Origin: Streptomyces longisporoflavus
Lineage (GTDB): Bacteria > Actinomycetota > Actinomycetes > Streptomycetales > Streptomycetaceae
NCBI RefSeq assembly: GCF_014649775.1
Contig: NZ_BMTR01000009.1
Span: 186,001 to 250,000, forward strand
DNA: 64,000 nucleotides
Reading direction: 5' to 3'
Below the pieces are notes generated by a model that saw only the letters and a program-made list of their open reading frames with translations, had not been told where the DNA came from and ran no database searches. This document shows, one piece after another, positions 7,995 through 14,713 of this stretch. How positions within the stretch are numbered: the stretch's first letter is position 1; every line of letters starts with the position of its first letter. A program made the position numbers and the translations under genes.

Positions 7995-8807
7995 TCAGCG
8001 ATCGGCGTCCAAGGGGCTTCTGTCGTCGTCTACGTCCACGACATCCGCGACATCTACGACGTCCACGTCGTCCACGTCGTCCGCCTCGTCGATATCGTCG
8101 AGTTCCCCGAGGACCGCCACCGCGTCGGGATCGACGCGCACACGGACATCGGCGCCGACGGGGCCGACGCGATCATCGTCGTCCCGTTCGTCGTCGAAGA
8201 CCGCGCTGACGTCGAAGCGGCACACGACCCGGTGCGGGTCCGCCGCGTCGAAGGGGGTGTCGAGCCATTCCCCCGGCTCCGCGGGTTCGTCCGCCGCGGT
8301 GACCCAGAGCGTGGAGTCGCCCTCCTCCAGGCCGAACTCCTTGTGCCGGGAGGCGATTTCGTCCGGTTCGAACTCCCCGAAGAGGACTCCGAGCGCGGCA
8401 TGTACGCTGCTGCCCGCCGCCTCCGCGGCCGGACTCCCGTCCACCGCGTCCGCGTCGAGGTCCGCGACCCGCTGGGCCTGCGCGAGGAGCCGTTGCGGCT
8501 CCGCCACCGCGTAGTCCCTGCGGATCAGCACGCTCAGCGCGTTCGCCTCTTCCGGGCCCTGGTACGGCGGCAGCACATCGCTGTCCGAGCCGGGGATCTC
8601 GAAGGGGGTGACCTCGTCGTATCGGTCGTAGAGGAGCTCGTCGTACTCCTCGGCCGCGGCGGCCAGCTCGTTGAACGCCTCATAGACGGCCGGGTCGTCC
8701 TCCCCCGACCTGCGTTCGACCGCGGCAAGGTGACGGTCGAGCGCGGTCTTGACCGCCTCGGCGGCGGCGCGTACCTCGGCAGCGGTTGGCTGCGCAGCAT
8801 CAGACAT
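7995..8807 (-). CDS. Uncharacterised acidic protein with Asp-rich C-terminal tail
   Basis: A 270-residue cytoplasmic protein with no motif I can assign. The N-terminal third is helical (AAEVRAAAEAVKTALDRHLAAVE), the middle is mixed, and the last 35 residues are a low-complexity Asp/Val tail (DDVDDVDVVDVADVVDVDDD) that would be strongly negative. No signal peptide or membrane helix is seen. ATG at 8807 was chosen because the sequence upstream is short and unlike the protein. It is convergent with the RecD2-like gene and divergent from DUF5703 across 47 bp. I regard it as a conserved Streptomyces hypothetical; the tail could bind cations or be a simple repeat expansion. Confidence 0.75.
   Translation of the reverse strand: MSDAAQPTAAEVRAAAEAVKTALDRHLAAVERRSGEDDPAVYEAFNELAAAAEEYDELLYDRYDEVTPFEIPGSDSDVLPPYQGPEEANALSVLIRRDYAVAEPQRLLAQAQRVADLDADAVDGSPAAEAAGSSVHAALGVLFGEFEPDEIASRHKEFGLEEGDSTLWVTAADEPAEPGEWLDTPFDAADPHRVVCRFDVSAVFDDERDDDDRVGPVGADVRVRVDPDAVAVLGELDDIDEADDVDDVDVVDVADVVDVDDDRSPLDADR
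8022..8100. repeat. GAC/GTC-rich microsatellite-like stretch encoding the Asp tail
   Basis: A run of imperfect 6-12 bp repeats built on gtcgtc, gacgtccac and gacatc. It encodes alternating Asp-Asp-Val in the minus-strand gene and is prone to slippage. Confidence 0.7.
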
Positions 8808-8854
8808 AGTGCAGACGCTATCCGTAGCGGGCCCGTACTTGCACAATAGATGCG

Positions 8855-9043
8855 ATGCCGGAATACGAATTTGTCGACGTGTATGTGCCGCGCGGGGTCA
8901 CCCGCAAGGAAGCGACGCGCCTGCTGACGGACCATGCGGAGTACGGACACTGGGAGTTGGACCGTCTCAGCCTGCACGCGGACGGCAGTCGCAGGGTGCG
9001 GCTGAAGCGGCGGATCATCCGCCAGCTGCGGGCCACCTGGTGA
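8855..9043 (+). CDS. DUF5703 family protein
   Basis: A 62-residue basic protein (MPEYEFVDVYVPRGVTRKEATRLLTDHAEYGHWELDRL). I recognise the DUF5703 family, small actinobacterial proteins of unknown role. The N-terminus predicts a beta strand followed by a helix, and the C-terminus is Arg-rich (RRVRLKRRIIRQLR), compatible with nucleic-acid or membrane contact, but this is inference. It is divergent from the acidic protein and runs towards chpC, with a strong hairpin between. No convincing Shine-Dalgarno sequence is visible. Confidence 0.85.
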   Translation: MPEYEFVDVYVPRGVTRKEATRLLTDHAEYGHWELDRLSLHADGSRRVRLKRRIIRQLRATW

Positions 9044-9079
9044 CGTGAGGGAGCGAGCGGGGAAACGAAAGGAACAGCG

Positions 9080-9118
9080 GAACGGAGGGCGCCCCGCCGA
9101 GCGGGACACCCTCCGTTC
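9080..9118. terminator. Bidirectional terminator between DUF5703 and chpC
   Basis: GAACGGAGGG pairs with CCCTCCGTTC, with an inner CCCGC-CGA-GCGGG stem, giving one long hairpin between two convergent genes. There is no U-tract, as is common in Streptomyces. Confidence 0.75.
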
Positions 9119-9152
9119 TACGTACGGGATCAAGCGGCGGTATCCGCCCGGA

Positions 9153-10112
9153 TCAGGCGGCCGACCGCGCCCTGCGGTAGAGCACCGTCCCCGCGAGCAG
9201 CATGCCCGCGCCCACCGGCAGCACGACACCGATCGGCAGCTCGCCGCCCGTCTGAGCGAGCGTCTCCGAGCCCTTCGGCTGCGCGATGATCTGCGCCCCC
9301 GGCTGGTTCGGGGTCCCCGGCTCGTTCGGTGACCCCGGCTGGTTCGGCATCGCCCGGTCGTCCGAGGGCTTCTCGCCCGGCGTTCCGGGCTGCCCGGGCT
9401 CCCCGGGCTTCCCCGGCTGCTCCGGCTTCCCCGGATGCTCGGGCTGCTGCGGGCCGCCCGGCGGCTGCTCCGGCCCCCCGGGCGGGTTCTCACCACCCGG
9501 CGGCTGCTCCGGCCCCCCGGGAGGGTTCTCACCACCCGGCGGCTGCTCCGGCCCCCCGGGAGGGTTCTCACCACCCGGCGGCTGCTCCGGCCCCCCGGGA
9601 GGGTTCTCACCACCCGGCGGCTGCTCCGGCCCCCCGGGAGGGTTCTCGCCGCCCGGCGGCTGCGCGTCACCCGAGTCGTTGACGCAGTCGTCACCGGCGG
9701 TCGCGTTGCCGACACCGACGATGGTGACGCTGTTTCCGCAGACGTTCACCGGCACGTCGACCGGCAGCTGAACGTCGTTGCCCGAGCCGACGCCGGGCGA
9801 ATCGCTGCTGTGCCCGTGCGCCGAGGATCCGCCGCCCGAGGGCTTGTGCGAGCCGTTGCCGCCCCCGTCGGAGGTGTTGGCGCAGTTGTTGCCCATCGCA
9901 GGGTTGAGCACCCCGACGACGTTGACGCTGTTGCCGCAGACATTCACCGGCACGTGCACCGGGAGCTGGACCGAATTGCCGGAGAGTACGCCCGGAGAAT
10001 CCGATGTACCCCCACCGGCGCCCGAGTCGGCTTGCGCGTATCCACCGCTGATGGCGAGTACGCCCGTCGCGGCCGCCACCGTGATCAGGCCCTTTCGAGT
10101 GACCTGTCGCAT
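9153..10112 (-). CDS. chpC: Long chaplin with two chaplin domains and a sortase anchor (chpC-like)
   Basis: A 319-residue cell-wall-anchored chaplin. In order: a signal peptide (MRQVTRKGLITVAAATGVLAISGGYAQA), chaplin domain 1 (about residues 37-78), a Gly/Ser/His linker, chaplin domain 2 (about 100-145), a Pro/Gly-rich stalk with five 13-residue repeats PPGGENPPGGPEQ followed by PGxPGxP units, the sortase signal LAQTG, a hydrophobic segment and the RRAR tail. Each chaplin domain keeps its Cys pair (VCGNSV...NNC and VCGNSV...DDC). Chaplins assemble into amyloid fibrils on aerial hyphae; long ones are covalently attached by class E sortases. Assignment to chpC rests on adjacency to a chpH-like gene, as in S. 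coelicolor. ATG at 10112 starts the signal peptide. Confidence 0.92.
   Translation of the reverse strand: MRQVTRKGLITVAAATGVLAISGGYAQADSGAGGGTSDSPGVLSGNSVQLPVHVPVNVCGNSVNVVGVLNPAMGNNCANTSDGGGNGSHKPSGGGSSAHGHSSDSPGVGSGNDVQLPVDVPVNVCGNSVTIVGVGNATAGDDCVNDSGDAQPPGGENPPGGPEQPPGGENPPGGPEQPPGGENPPGGPEQPPGGENPPGGPEQPPGGENPPGGPEQPPGGPQQPEHPGKPEQPGKPGEPGQPGTPGEKPSDDRAMPNQPGSPNEPGTPNQPGAQIIAQPKGSETLAQTGGELPIGVVLPVGAGMLLAGTVLYRRARSAA
9463..9657 (-). repeat. Five 39-bp tandem repeats in the chpC stalk
   Basis: The unit beginning ggctgctccggcc recurs at 9463, 9502, 9541, 9580 and 9619, exactly 39 bp apart, with only one or two base differences. Each encodes PPGGENPPGGPEQ on the minus strand. Confidence 0.95.
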
Positions 10113-10182
10113 AGGTATTCCCTGTCTTGTGACCTTCAGGAATGCGTACGCCCCCCACGACGCGTACACGGAATGCCCGAAA

Positions 10183-10213
10183 GTCCCGGAGTGCATGGGG
10201 CGCACTCCGGGAC
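10183..10213 (-). terminator. Terminator hairpin between chpH and chpC
   Basis: GTCCCGGAGTGC and GCACTCCGGGAC are a perfect 12-bp inverted repeat around a 7-nt loop, about 40 bp after the chpH stop; a smaller CCTCA/TGAGG hairpin precedes it. It implies that chpH and chpC are separate transcription units although on the same strand. Confidence 0.8.
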
Positions 10214-10252
10214 CGGCGGGCTCAGCCCCTCATGGGGTGAGGCACAGCAACG

Positions 10253-10486
10253 TCACTTGTTGACGCAGGCGTTGCCGAAGGTGGGGTTCAGCAGCCCGAT
10301 CACGGAGACCGTGTTGCCGCAGACGTTCACCGGAATGTGGATGGGCGCCTGAACGACATTGCCCGAGAGCACGCCGGGGGAATTCACGGCGGCACCCTGG
10401 GCGCCGGCGTCGGCAGCAGCGATACCCGCACCCGCGAGCACGAGACCACCCGTGGCAGCCACAGCAGCGACGATCTTCTTGATCAT
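10253..10486 (-). CDS. chpH: Short secreted chaplin (chpH-like)
   Basis: A 77-residue short chaplin: Sec signal peptide MIKKIVAAVAATGGLVLAGAGIAAA, then a mature hydrophobic chaplin domain starting DAGAQGAAVNSPGVLSGN. Both domain cysteines (VCGNTV and NACVNK) are present, so it belongs with ChpD/F/G/H rather than the Cys-free ChpE. From memory the sequence is very close to S. coelicolor ChpH, a secreted chaplin that lowers surface tension so that aerial hyphae can grow. A strong AAGGAGG lies 5-6 nt before the ATG. It is followed by its own terminator and then by chpC. Confidence 0.95.
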   Translation of the reverse strand: MIKKIVAAVAATGGLVLAGAGIAAADAGAQGAAVNSPGVLSGNVVQAPIHIPVNVCGNTVSVIGLLNPTFGNACVNK

Positions 10487-10652
10487 TTTTCCTCCTTGTT
10501 GGCAATGCGATCCCAGCCGCGGACCGCATCACCTGTAACGAGGAGGGGGTGACGGAGCTACGAGCCTATTGTTCCTTTCACTCTTTTCAGTCAAGTACGC
10601 ACGCGCTGACGATTATTGGAGTTTCCCCTCGGGGCGCGCTCCGGGGCGCGTC

Positions 10653-12005
10653 TCAGGACGCGTCGATGAACCGGTCGAGCACGCGCACACCGAACTTGAG
10701 ACCGTCCACCGGCACCCGCTCGTCCACGCCGTGGAACATGCCCGCGAAGTCCAGCTCCGGCGGCAGCTTCAGCGGCGCGAAGCCGAAGCCGCGGATGCCG
10801 AGGTCGTCGAAGGACTTGGCGTCGGTGCCCGCGGAGAGCATGTACGGCACGGCCTTGGCGATCGGGTCCTCGGCCTGGAGCGCCGTCTGCATGGCGTCGA
10901 CGAGCGCGCCGTCGAAGGACGTCTCCAGGGCCTTGTCCGCGTGCACGTCCGCGCGCTTGACGTGCGGGCCGAGGAGCCGGTCCAGGTCGGCGAGGAACTC
11001 CTCCTCGTACCCCGGCAGGAAGCGGCCGTCGACGTGCGCGGTCGCCTGCCCGGGGATGACGTTGACCTTGTAGCCCGCGCCCAGCTGGGTGGGGTTGGCG
11101 GTGTTCTTGAGCGAGGCGCCGATGAGCTTGGCGATGCCGCCGAGCTTGGCGAGCGTCTCGTCCATGTTCTCGGGGTCGAGCTCGGTGCCGAGGGCGTCGC
11201 CGAGCTCGTCCAGGAAGTGCCGCAGCGTCTTGGTCACCCGCACCGGGAACTCGTGCCGCCCCAACCGGCCGACCGCCTCGGACAGTTCGGTGATGGCGTT
11301 GTCCTTGTGGATCATCGAACCGTGGCCCGCGGTGCCGTCCACGGTCAGCTTCATCCAGTGCATGCCCTTCTGGGCCGTCTCGATGAGGTAGAGCCGCAGG
11401 TCCTCGTTGACCTGGTAGGAGAAGCCGCCGACCTCGCTGATGGCCTCCGTGACGCCCTCGAAGAGCTCCGGGTGGTTGTCGACGAGGTAGCGCGCGCCGT
11501 ACGTGCCGCCGGCCTCCTCGTCGGCCATGAACGACACCACGATGTCGCGCGGAGGCTTGCGCCCGGTGCGCATGCGCTCCCGGACGACCGCGAGGGTCAT
11601 CGCGTCCATGTCCTTCATGTCGACGGCGCCGCGGCCCCACACACAGCCGTCCGCGATCTCCCCGGAGAAGGGGTGGTGCGTCCAGTCCTGGGCGTTCGCC
11701 GGTACGACGTCGGTGTGGCCGTGGATGAGCAGCGCGGGCCGGGAGCGGTCCTCGCCCTCGATGCGGGCGACCGTGGAGGCCCGGCCCGGGTGCGATTCGA
11801 AGATCTGCGGTTCGAGCCCCACCTCGGCGAGCTTCTCCGCGACGTACTCGGCCGCCTTGCGCTCGCCCGGGCCCGAGTGGTCGCCGTAGTTGCTGGTGTC
11901 GATGCGGATCAGATCGCGGCAGAGATCGACGACCTCGTCCTCACCGGTGACGGTCCGCGCCCGGTCCGCGTCGCCCGCCCTGTCGGCCCTGCTCGACTCG
12001 CTCAC
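10653..12005 (-). CDS. M20/M25/M40 family metallohydrolase
   Basis: A 450-residue zinc-dependent peptidase or deacylase of the M20 clan. Metal-binding motifs are visible: LLIHGHTDVVPA (first His), GRGAVDMKDMDAM (bridging Asp) and the general-base region FMADEEAGGTYGA with paired Glu. A dimerisation lid domain fills residues 200-320, and the C-terminal metal His is in GMFHGVDERVPV. There is no signal peptide, so it is cytoplasmic. Substrates in the family range from peptides to N-acyl amino acids, and none can be assigned. The gene is commonly next to chpH in Streptomyces, but no functional link is known. Confidence 0.92.
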   Translation of the reverse strand: MSESSRADRAGDADRARTVTGEDEVVDLCRDLIRIDTSNYGDHSGPGERKAAEYVAEKLAEVGLEPQIFESHPGRASTVARIEGEDRSRPALLIHGHTDVVPANAQDWTHHPFSGEIADGCVWGRGAVDMKDMDAMTLAVVRERMRTGRKPPRDIVVSFMADEEAGGTYGARYLVDNHPELFEGVTEAISEVGGFSYQVNEDLRLYLIETAQKGMHWMKLTVDGTAGHGSMIHKDNAITELSEAVGRLGRHEFPVRVTKTLRHFLDELGDALGTELDPENMDETLAKLGGIAKLIGASLKNTANPTQLGAGYKVNVIPGQATAHVDGRFLPGYEEEFLADLDRLLGPHVKRADVHADKALETSFDGALVDAMQTALQAEDPIAKAVPYMLSAGTDAKSFDDLGIRGFGFAPLKLPPELDFAGMFHGVDERVPVDGLKFGVRVLDRFIDAS

Positions 12006-12142
12006 GATGGTTCCTCCCGCTATCGCTGCTGGTGGTCACGTTCATCCTCCCGCGCCCACCCCCGACGCCCAAGGCCGGGCACCCGTCGACATACGCCGTT
12101 CACGCACCTGACCTGTGTGAACGGAGGCCCCCGAATGTTTGC

Positions 12143-12148
12143 TATGGT
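12143..12148 (+). promoter_or_regulatory. Possible -10 box for tRNA-Leu
   Basis: TATGGT lies about 37 bp upstream of the tRNA 5' end on the plus strand, a TAnnnT-type hexamer suited to a short 5' leader. No good -35 is present at 17-18 bp, so this is tentative. Confidence 0.3.
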
Positions 12149-12185
12149 TTTCCACGTCGCCGCGGGAAACCGCGACAGACCACCG

Positions 12186-12270
12186 GTCCGGGTGGCGGAA
12201 TGGCAGACGCGCTAGCTTGAGGTGCTAGTGCCCTTTATCGGGCGTGGGGGTTCAAGTCCCCCCTCGGACA
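12186..12270 (+). tRNA. tRNA-Leu (anticodon GAG)
   Basis: An 85-nt class II tRNA. The acceptor stem GTCCGGG pairs with CTCGGAC, with discriminator base A. The anticodon stem CTAGC/GCTAG encloses the loop TTGAGGT, giving anticodon GAG, which reads CUC and CUU. The long variable arm gtgccctttatcgggc and the T-arm GGGGG-TTCAAGT-CCCCC are intact. CCA is not encoded (CAA follows). CUC is one of the most used Leu codons in this genome. Confidence 0.97.
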
Positions 12271-12295
12271 CAACGCAGAGCAATCAGTACACAGC

Positions 12296-12324
12296 CGGTG
12301 CTGGCCGACTTTCGGCCGGCACCG
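12296..12324 (+). terminator. Terminator after tRNA-Leu
   Basis: CGGTGC-T-GGCC and GGCC-G-GCACCG form a stem with one G-U pair around GACTTTC, followed by TTTG. It lies 25 bp past the tRNA and just before the convergent YihY gene. Confidence 0.7.
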
Positions 12325-12350
12325 TTTGCGTTGCCCCCCGGCAGTCGCCG

Positions 12351-13223
12351 TCAGTCGCCTGAGTCCTCCCCGTAGCCCGGCAGCCCGCGCCGCACCCACC
12401 GCTCGTGGGCGAGGCGGCCCACCAGTGCTCCGCCGTAGACGACGAAGCCCACGCCCACCAGCCAGGACTGCAGGATCAGCACGGTGCCGAACGGGCCGTA
12501 CGTCACCGCGTTCGACGCGATCAGCGGTGAGAAGACGAACTGCGAGAAGACCCGCAGCCCCAGCAGGCCGAGGGCCGTCGCGGCGGCTCCGGGGGCCAGG
12601 GCCCGCCAGCGGAGGCGGCCGCAGAGCAGCCAGCGTTGCGACCACCAGAAGAAGAGGAAGACGCCGATGGTGTCGGCCGTGGTGACGAGGGCGGTCTCCG
12701 CGGCGGACGACTCCTCCGGTGTGGGCGTCGTGACGAAGAGCAGCAGGAAGAAGACCAGCACCGCCAGCCAGACCACGTGCCGCCACATCGTGTGCCAGCG
12801 CGCCGCGGGCAGGTCCCACACCCGCTCGTAGCCGGTCTGTACGGCCGACCCGAAGGTCACGCCGAATGCCGCGAGCGCGCCGAGGCCGAGCGCCGTGGTC
12901 CGCTGCAGAGCCTGGCCCGGTGCGCCGAAGAGTTTCTTGATCTCCTCCTCCGGCACCTCGGAGACCCCGAGACCCTGCACCAGCCACCGGGCGAAGCCCT
13001 CTCCCCTCGCCAGATCGGCGGCGGCGACGACCACGAGGAGGGGCACGAGCGTGAGGAAGCTGAGCGCGGCGAAGCCCATGGCGCGGTGCATCAGCTCCAT
13101 CTCGCGGCCGCGGTTCCAGGCGAGGCCCACGAGCGGGGCCGGGGCCCGCCGGTCCGGGCGCGGAAACCACCGGCCGTGCTGGGCGGGGCCGCCGCGATCG
13201 GGCGTACCGGGTGCTTGGGGCAT
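12351..13223 (-). CDS. YihY/BrkB-family inner membrane protein
   Basis: A 290-residue integral membrane protein of the YihY (BrkB) family. About six hydrophobic segments are visible: ALSFLTLVPLLVVVAA, LGLGALAAFGVTFG, VVWLAVLVFFLLLFV, DTIGVFLFFWWSQRW, ALGLLGLRVFSQFVFSPLIA and VLILQSWLVGVGFVVYGGA. The family was once mistaken for ribonuclease BN; its real role is unknown, with envelope or transport roles proposed. The N-terminal 40 residues are Pro/Arg-rich and cytoplasmic. It is convergent with tRNA-Leu and about 90 bp downstream of the nitroreductase-fold gene on the same strand. Confidence 0.88.
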   Translation of the reverse strand: MPQAPGTPDRGGPAQHGRWFPRPDRRAPAPLVGLAWNRGREMELMHRAMGFAALSFLTLVPLLVVVAAADLARGEGFARWLVQGLGVSEVPEEEIKKLFGAPGQALQRTTALGLGALAAFGVTFGSAVQTGYERVWDLPAARWHTMWRHVVWLAVLVFFLLLFVTTPTPEESSAAETALVTTADTIGVFLFFWWSQRWLLCGRLRWRALAPGAAATALGLLGLRVFSQFVFSPLIASNAVTYGPFGTVLILQSWLVGVGFVVYGGALVGRLAHERWVRRGLPGYGEDSGD

Positions 13224-13315
13224 GTCGGATCGCCTACCCGCAATCGCCGCGGAGGCAGTCCGCCGTACCGCCGAACGGGGCCCGTCAAAAGGCGGCCGGA
13301 CCCGTCAGGGGCCCC

Positions 13316-14713
13316 CTAGCCGTCCCACAGCTCCTCGTGCCGCCGGTGTGCCGGGGTCAGGCCGCTGTTGAAGAATCTGTCGTAGTACTCGTTCTCCACG
13401 TGATGCGCCTGGAGCCAGATCCCGGGGACGTGGATCGCGTCCGTGTGCGCGGGGAAGCGGCGGTGGGTGCGCAGGATGTACGTGCAGATGTCGCGGGCGC
13501 ACTCGACCACCCGTTCCTCGTACTCGCTCGCCTCGGCGAGGTAGCGGCGGCCGTAGTCCTCGCGGTAGATGCGGCTGAAGACGTCCTTGTCGCCGTAGAC
13601 GCCGCCGGGGCCGAACTTCTCGCGGATCACCGCGTCCACCGCGTCGGACATCGACGCGAACGCGGGCGGGCAGGTCGCGGAGATAAGCGGCTCGCCGTCC
13701 GGCGCCCGCAGGCCCACCGGGTGCGAGCGTACGTTCGCGTACTTGGGGAGCGGGATGTGCCAGCGCCACACGTCGGCCGGGCGCCAGCGCGGGGTGACGA
13801 AGGTGAAGCCGAGCATCCTGCCGTAGACGCGGGAGAACTTCGGGTCGCCCAGGGCGATCTGCGGGTTGACGGACGCGTGGATCCAGGCGCCGAGGCCCAT
13901 CGCCTCGGCCACCAGCATCAGGTTCTGGAGCAGCAGGTCGGCCTCGATCTGGGTGCGCAGCGGGCCGAGCGCGCCCAGCGGCAGCTTCAGTTTCCCGTTC
14001 AGGAAGCCGTTCTTGACCCACTTCTTCACGCCCGCCGGACGGTAGAAGTTCCGGTCGTCCACCAGCGTGGGCCGCGCCCCGTCCGGCTGGGTGAGCAGAT
14101 ACATCACGGCGTTGATGTACTGGTGGGACAGGTCCACCACCGGGAAGAGGACCGTCGTGCCGGGCAGGTTGGACAGGAAGCGGTTCGAGTCCAGGTAGGC
14201 CGGGAAGTCGCGCAGGCCCTCCGCCACGTCCAGACGGTGGTCGAGGACCCTGACCTTGGCCTCCCGTGCGCGAGCGGTCAGGGTCGGGCCGTCGAAGGGT
14301 TCCTCCGGCGCCGGGGGCAGCTTCCGCAGGTAGTACGTGCCGGTGTCGTTGATCAGGAAGAAGTGCGTGCCCTGCGCGTTGTCGGGGCTGCCCGCCGTAC
14401 GTCCCGCCATGGTCAGGTTCGGCTTCGCCATGATCGGTTTGCCGTCTCGCGGATCGTCGAAGGGGCGGTCCGGCATCGTGAGCCCGGTGCAGCCGGTGAG
14501 GGCGATCAGGACCGCTTCCTCCAGCTCGGTCAGCGGCTGCGGCGCTTCCTTGGAGACGTAGCTCATCGATCCCGCCGGGACGGTGGCGCCGCGGCTCACC
14601 CGGTGGGTGCGGCGGCGCCAGACCGTCTCCAGGAGCGGTCGTGCGAAGAGGTCGGCGAGGCCGGGGTGGTGCCCGTCCGCCCGGCCGCCGGAGCCGCCGT
14701 CAGCCTGCGGCAT
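13316..14713 (-). CDS. Nitroreductase-fold protein partnered with the alpha-dioxygenase-like fusion
   Basis: A 465-residue protein whose ends of homology resemble the FMN-dependent nitroreductase fold. There is an RRRTHRVSRG segment near residue 33 where that family has its phosphate-binding Arg cluster, a helix LTELEEAVLIALTGCTG, and EADLLLQNLMLVAEAMGLGAWIHASVNP matching the conserved LAAQNLMLAAHALGLGS region. It is about twice the usual nitroreductase length (near 200), with large inserts and a C-terminal His-containing extension. Its start overlaps the stop of the upstream catalase-like/dioxygenase gene by 14 bp, so the two are translationally coupled and probably act in sequence, for example reducing the dioxygenase product. 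The assignment is by motif recognition only. Confidence 0.55.
   Translation of the reverse strand: MPQADGGSGGRADGHHPGLADLFARPLLETVWRRRTHRVSRGATVPAGSMSYVSKEAPQPLTELEEAVLIALTGCTGLTMPDRPFDDPRDGKPIMAKPNLTMAGRTAGSPDNAQGTHFFLINDTGTYYLRKLPPAPEEPFDGPTLTARAREAKVRVLDHRLDVAEGLRDFPAYLDSNRFLSNLPGTTVLFPVVDLSHQYINAVMYLLTQPDGARPTLVDDRNFYRPAGVKKWVKNGFLNGKLKLPLGALGPLRTQIEADLLLQNLMLVAEAMGLGAWIHASVNPQIALGDPKFSRVYGRMLGFTFVTPRWRPADVWRWHIPLPKYANVRSHPVGLRAPDGEPLISATCPPAFASMSDAVDAVIREKFGPGGVYGDKDVFSRIYREDYGRRYLAEASEYEERVVECARDICTYILRTHRRFPAHTDAIHVPGIWLQAHHVENEYYDRFFNSGLTPAHRRHEELWDG

Noticed and set aside
9463..9657. Regularly spaced 39-bp repeats resembling a CRISPR array
   Set aside because: The units are directly adjacent with no variable spacers and encode an in-frame Pro/Gly repeat in a chaplin.
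10563..10594. TTGACT/TAGGCT promoter for chpH
   Set aside because: Both hexamers exist upstream of chpH on the minus strand, but the 20-bp spacer is too long for a normal promoter and no BldN-type match was found.
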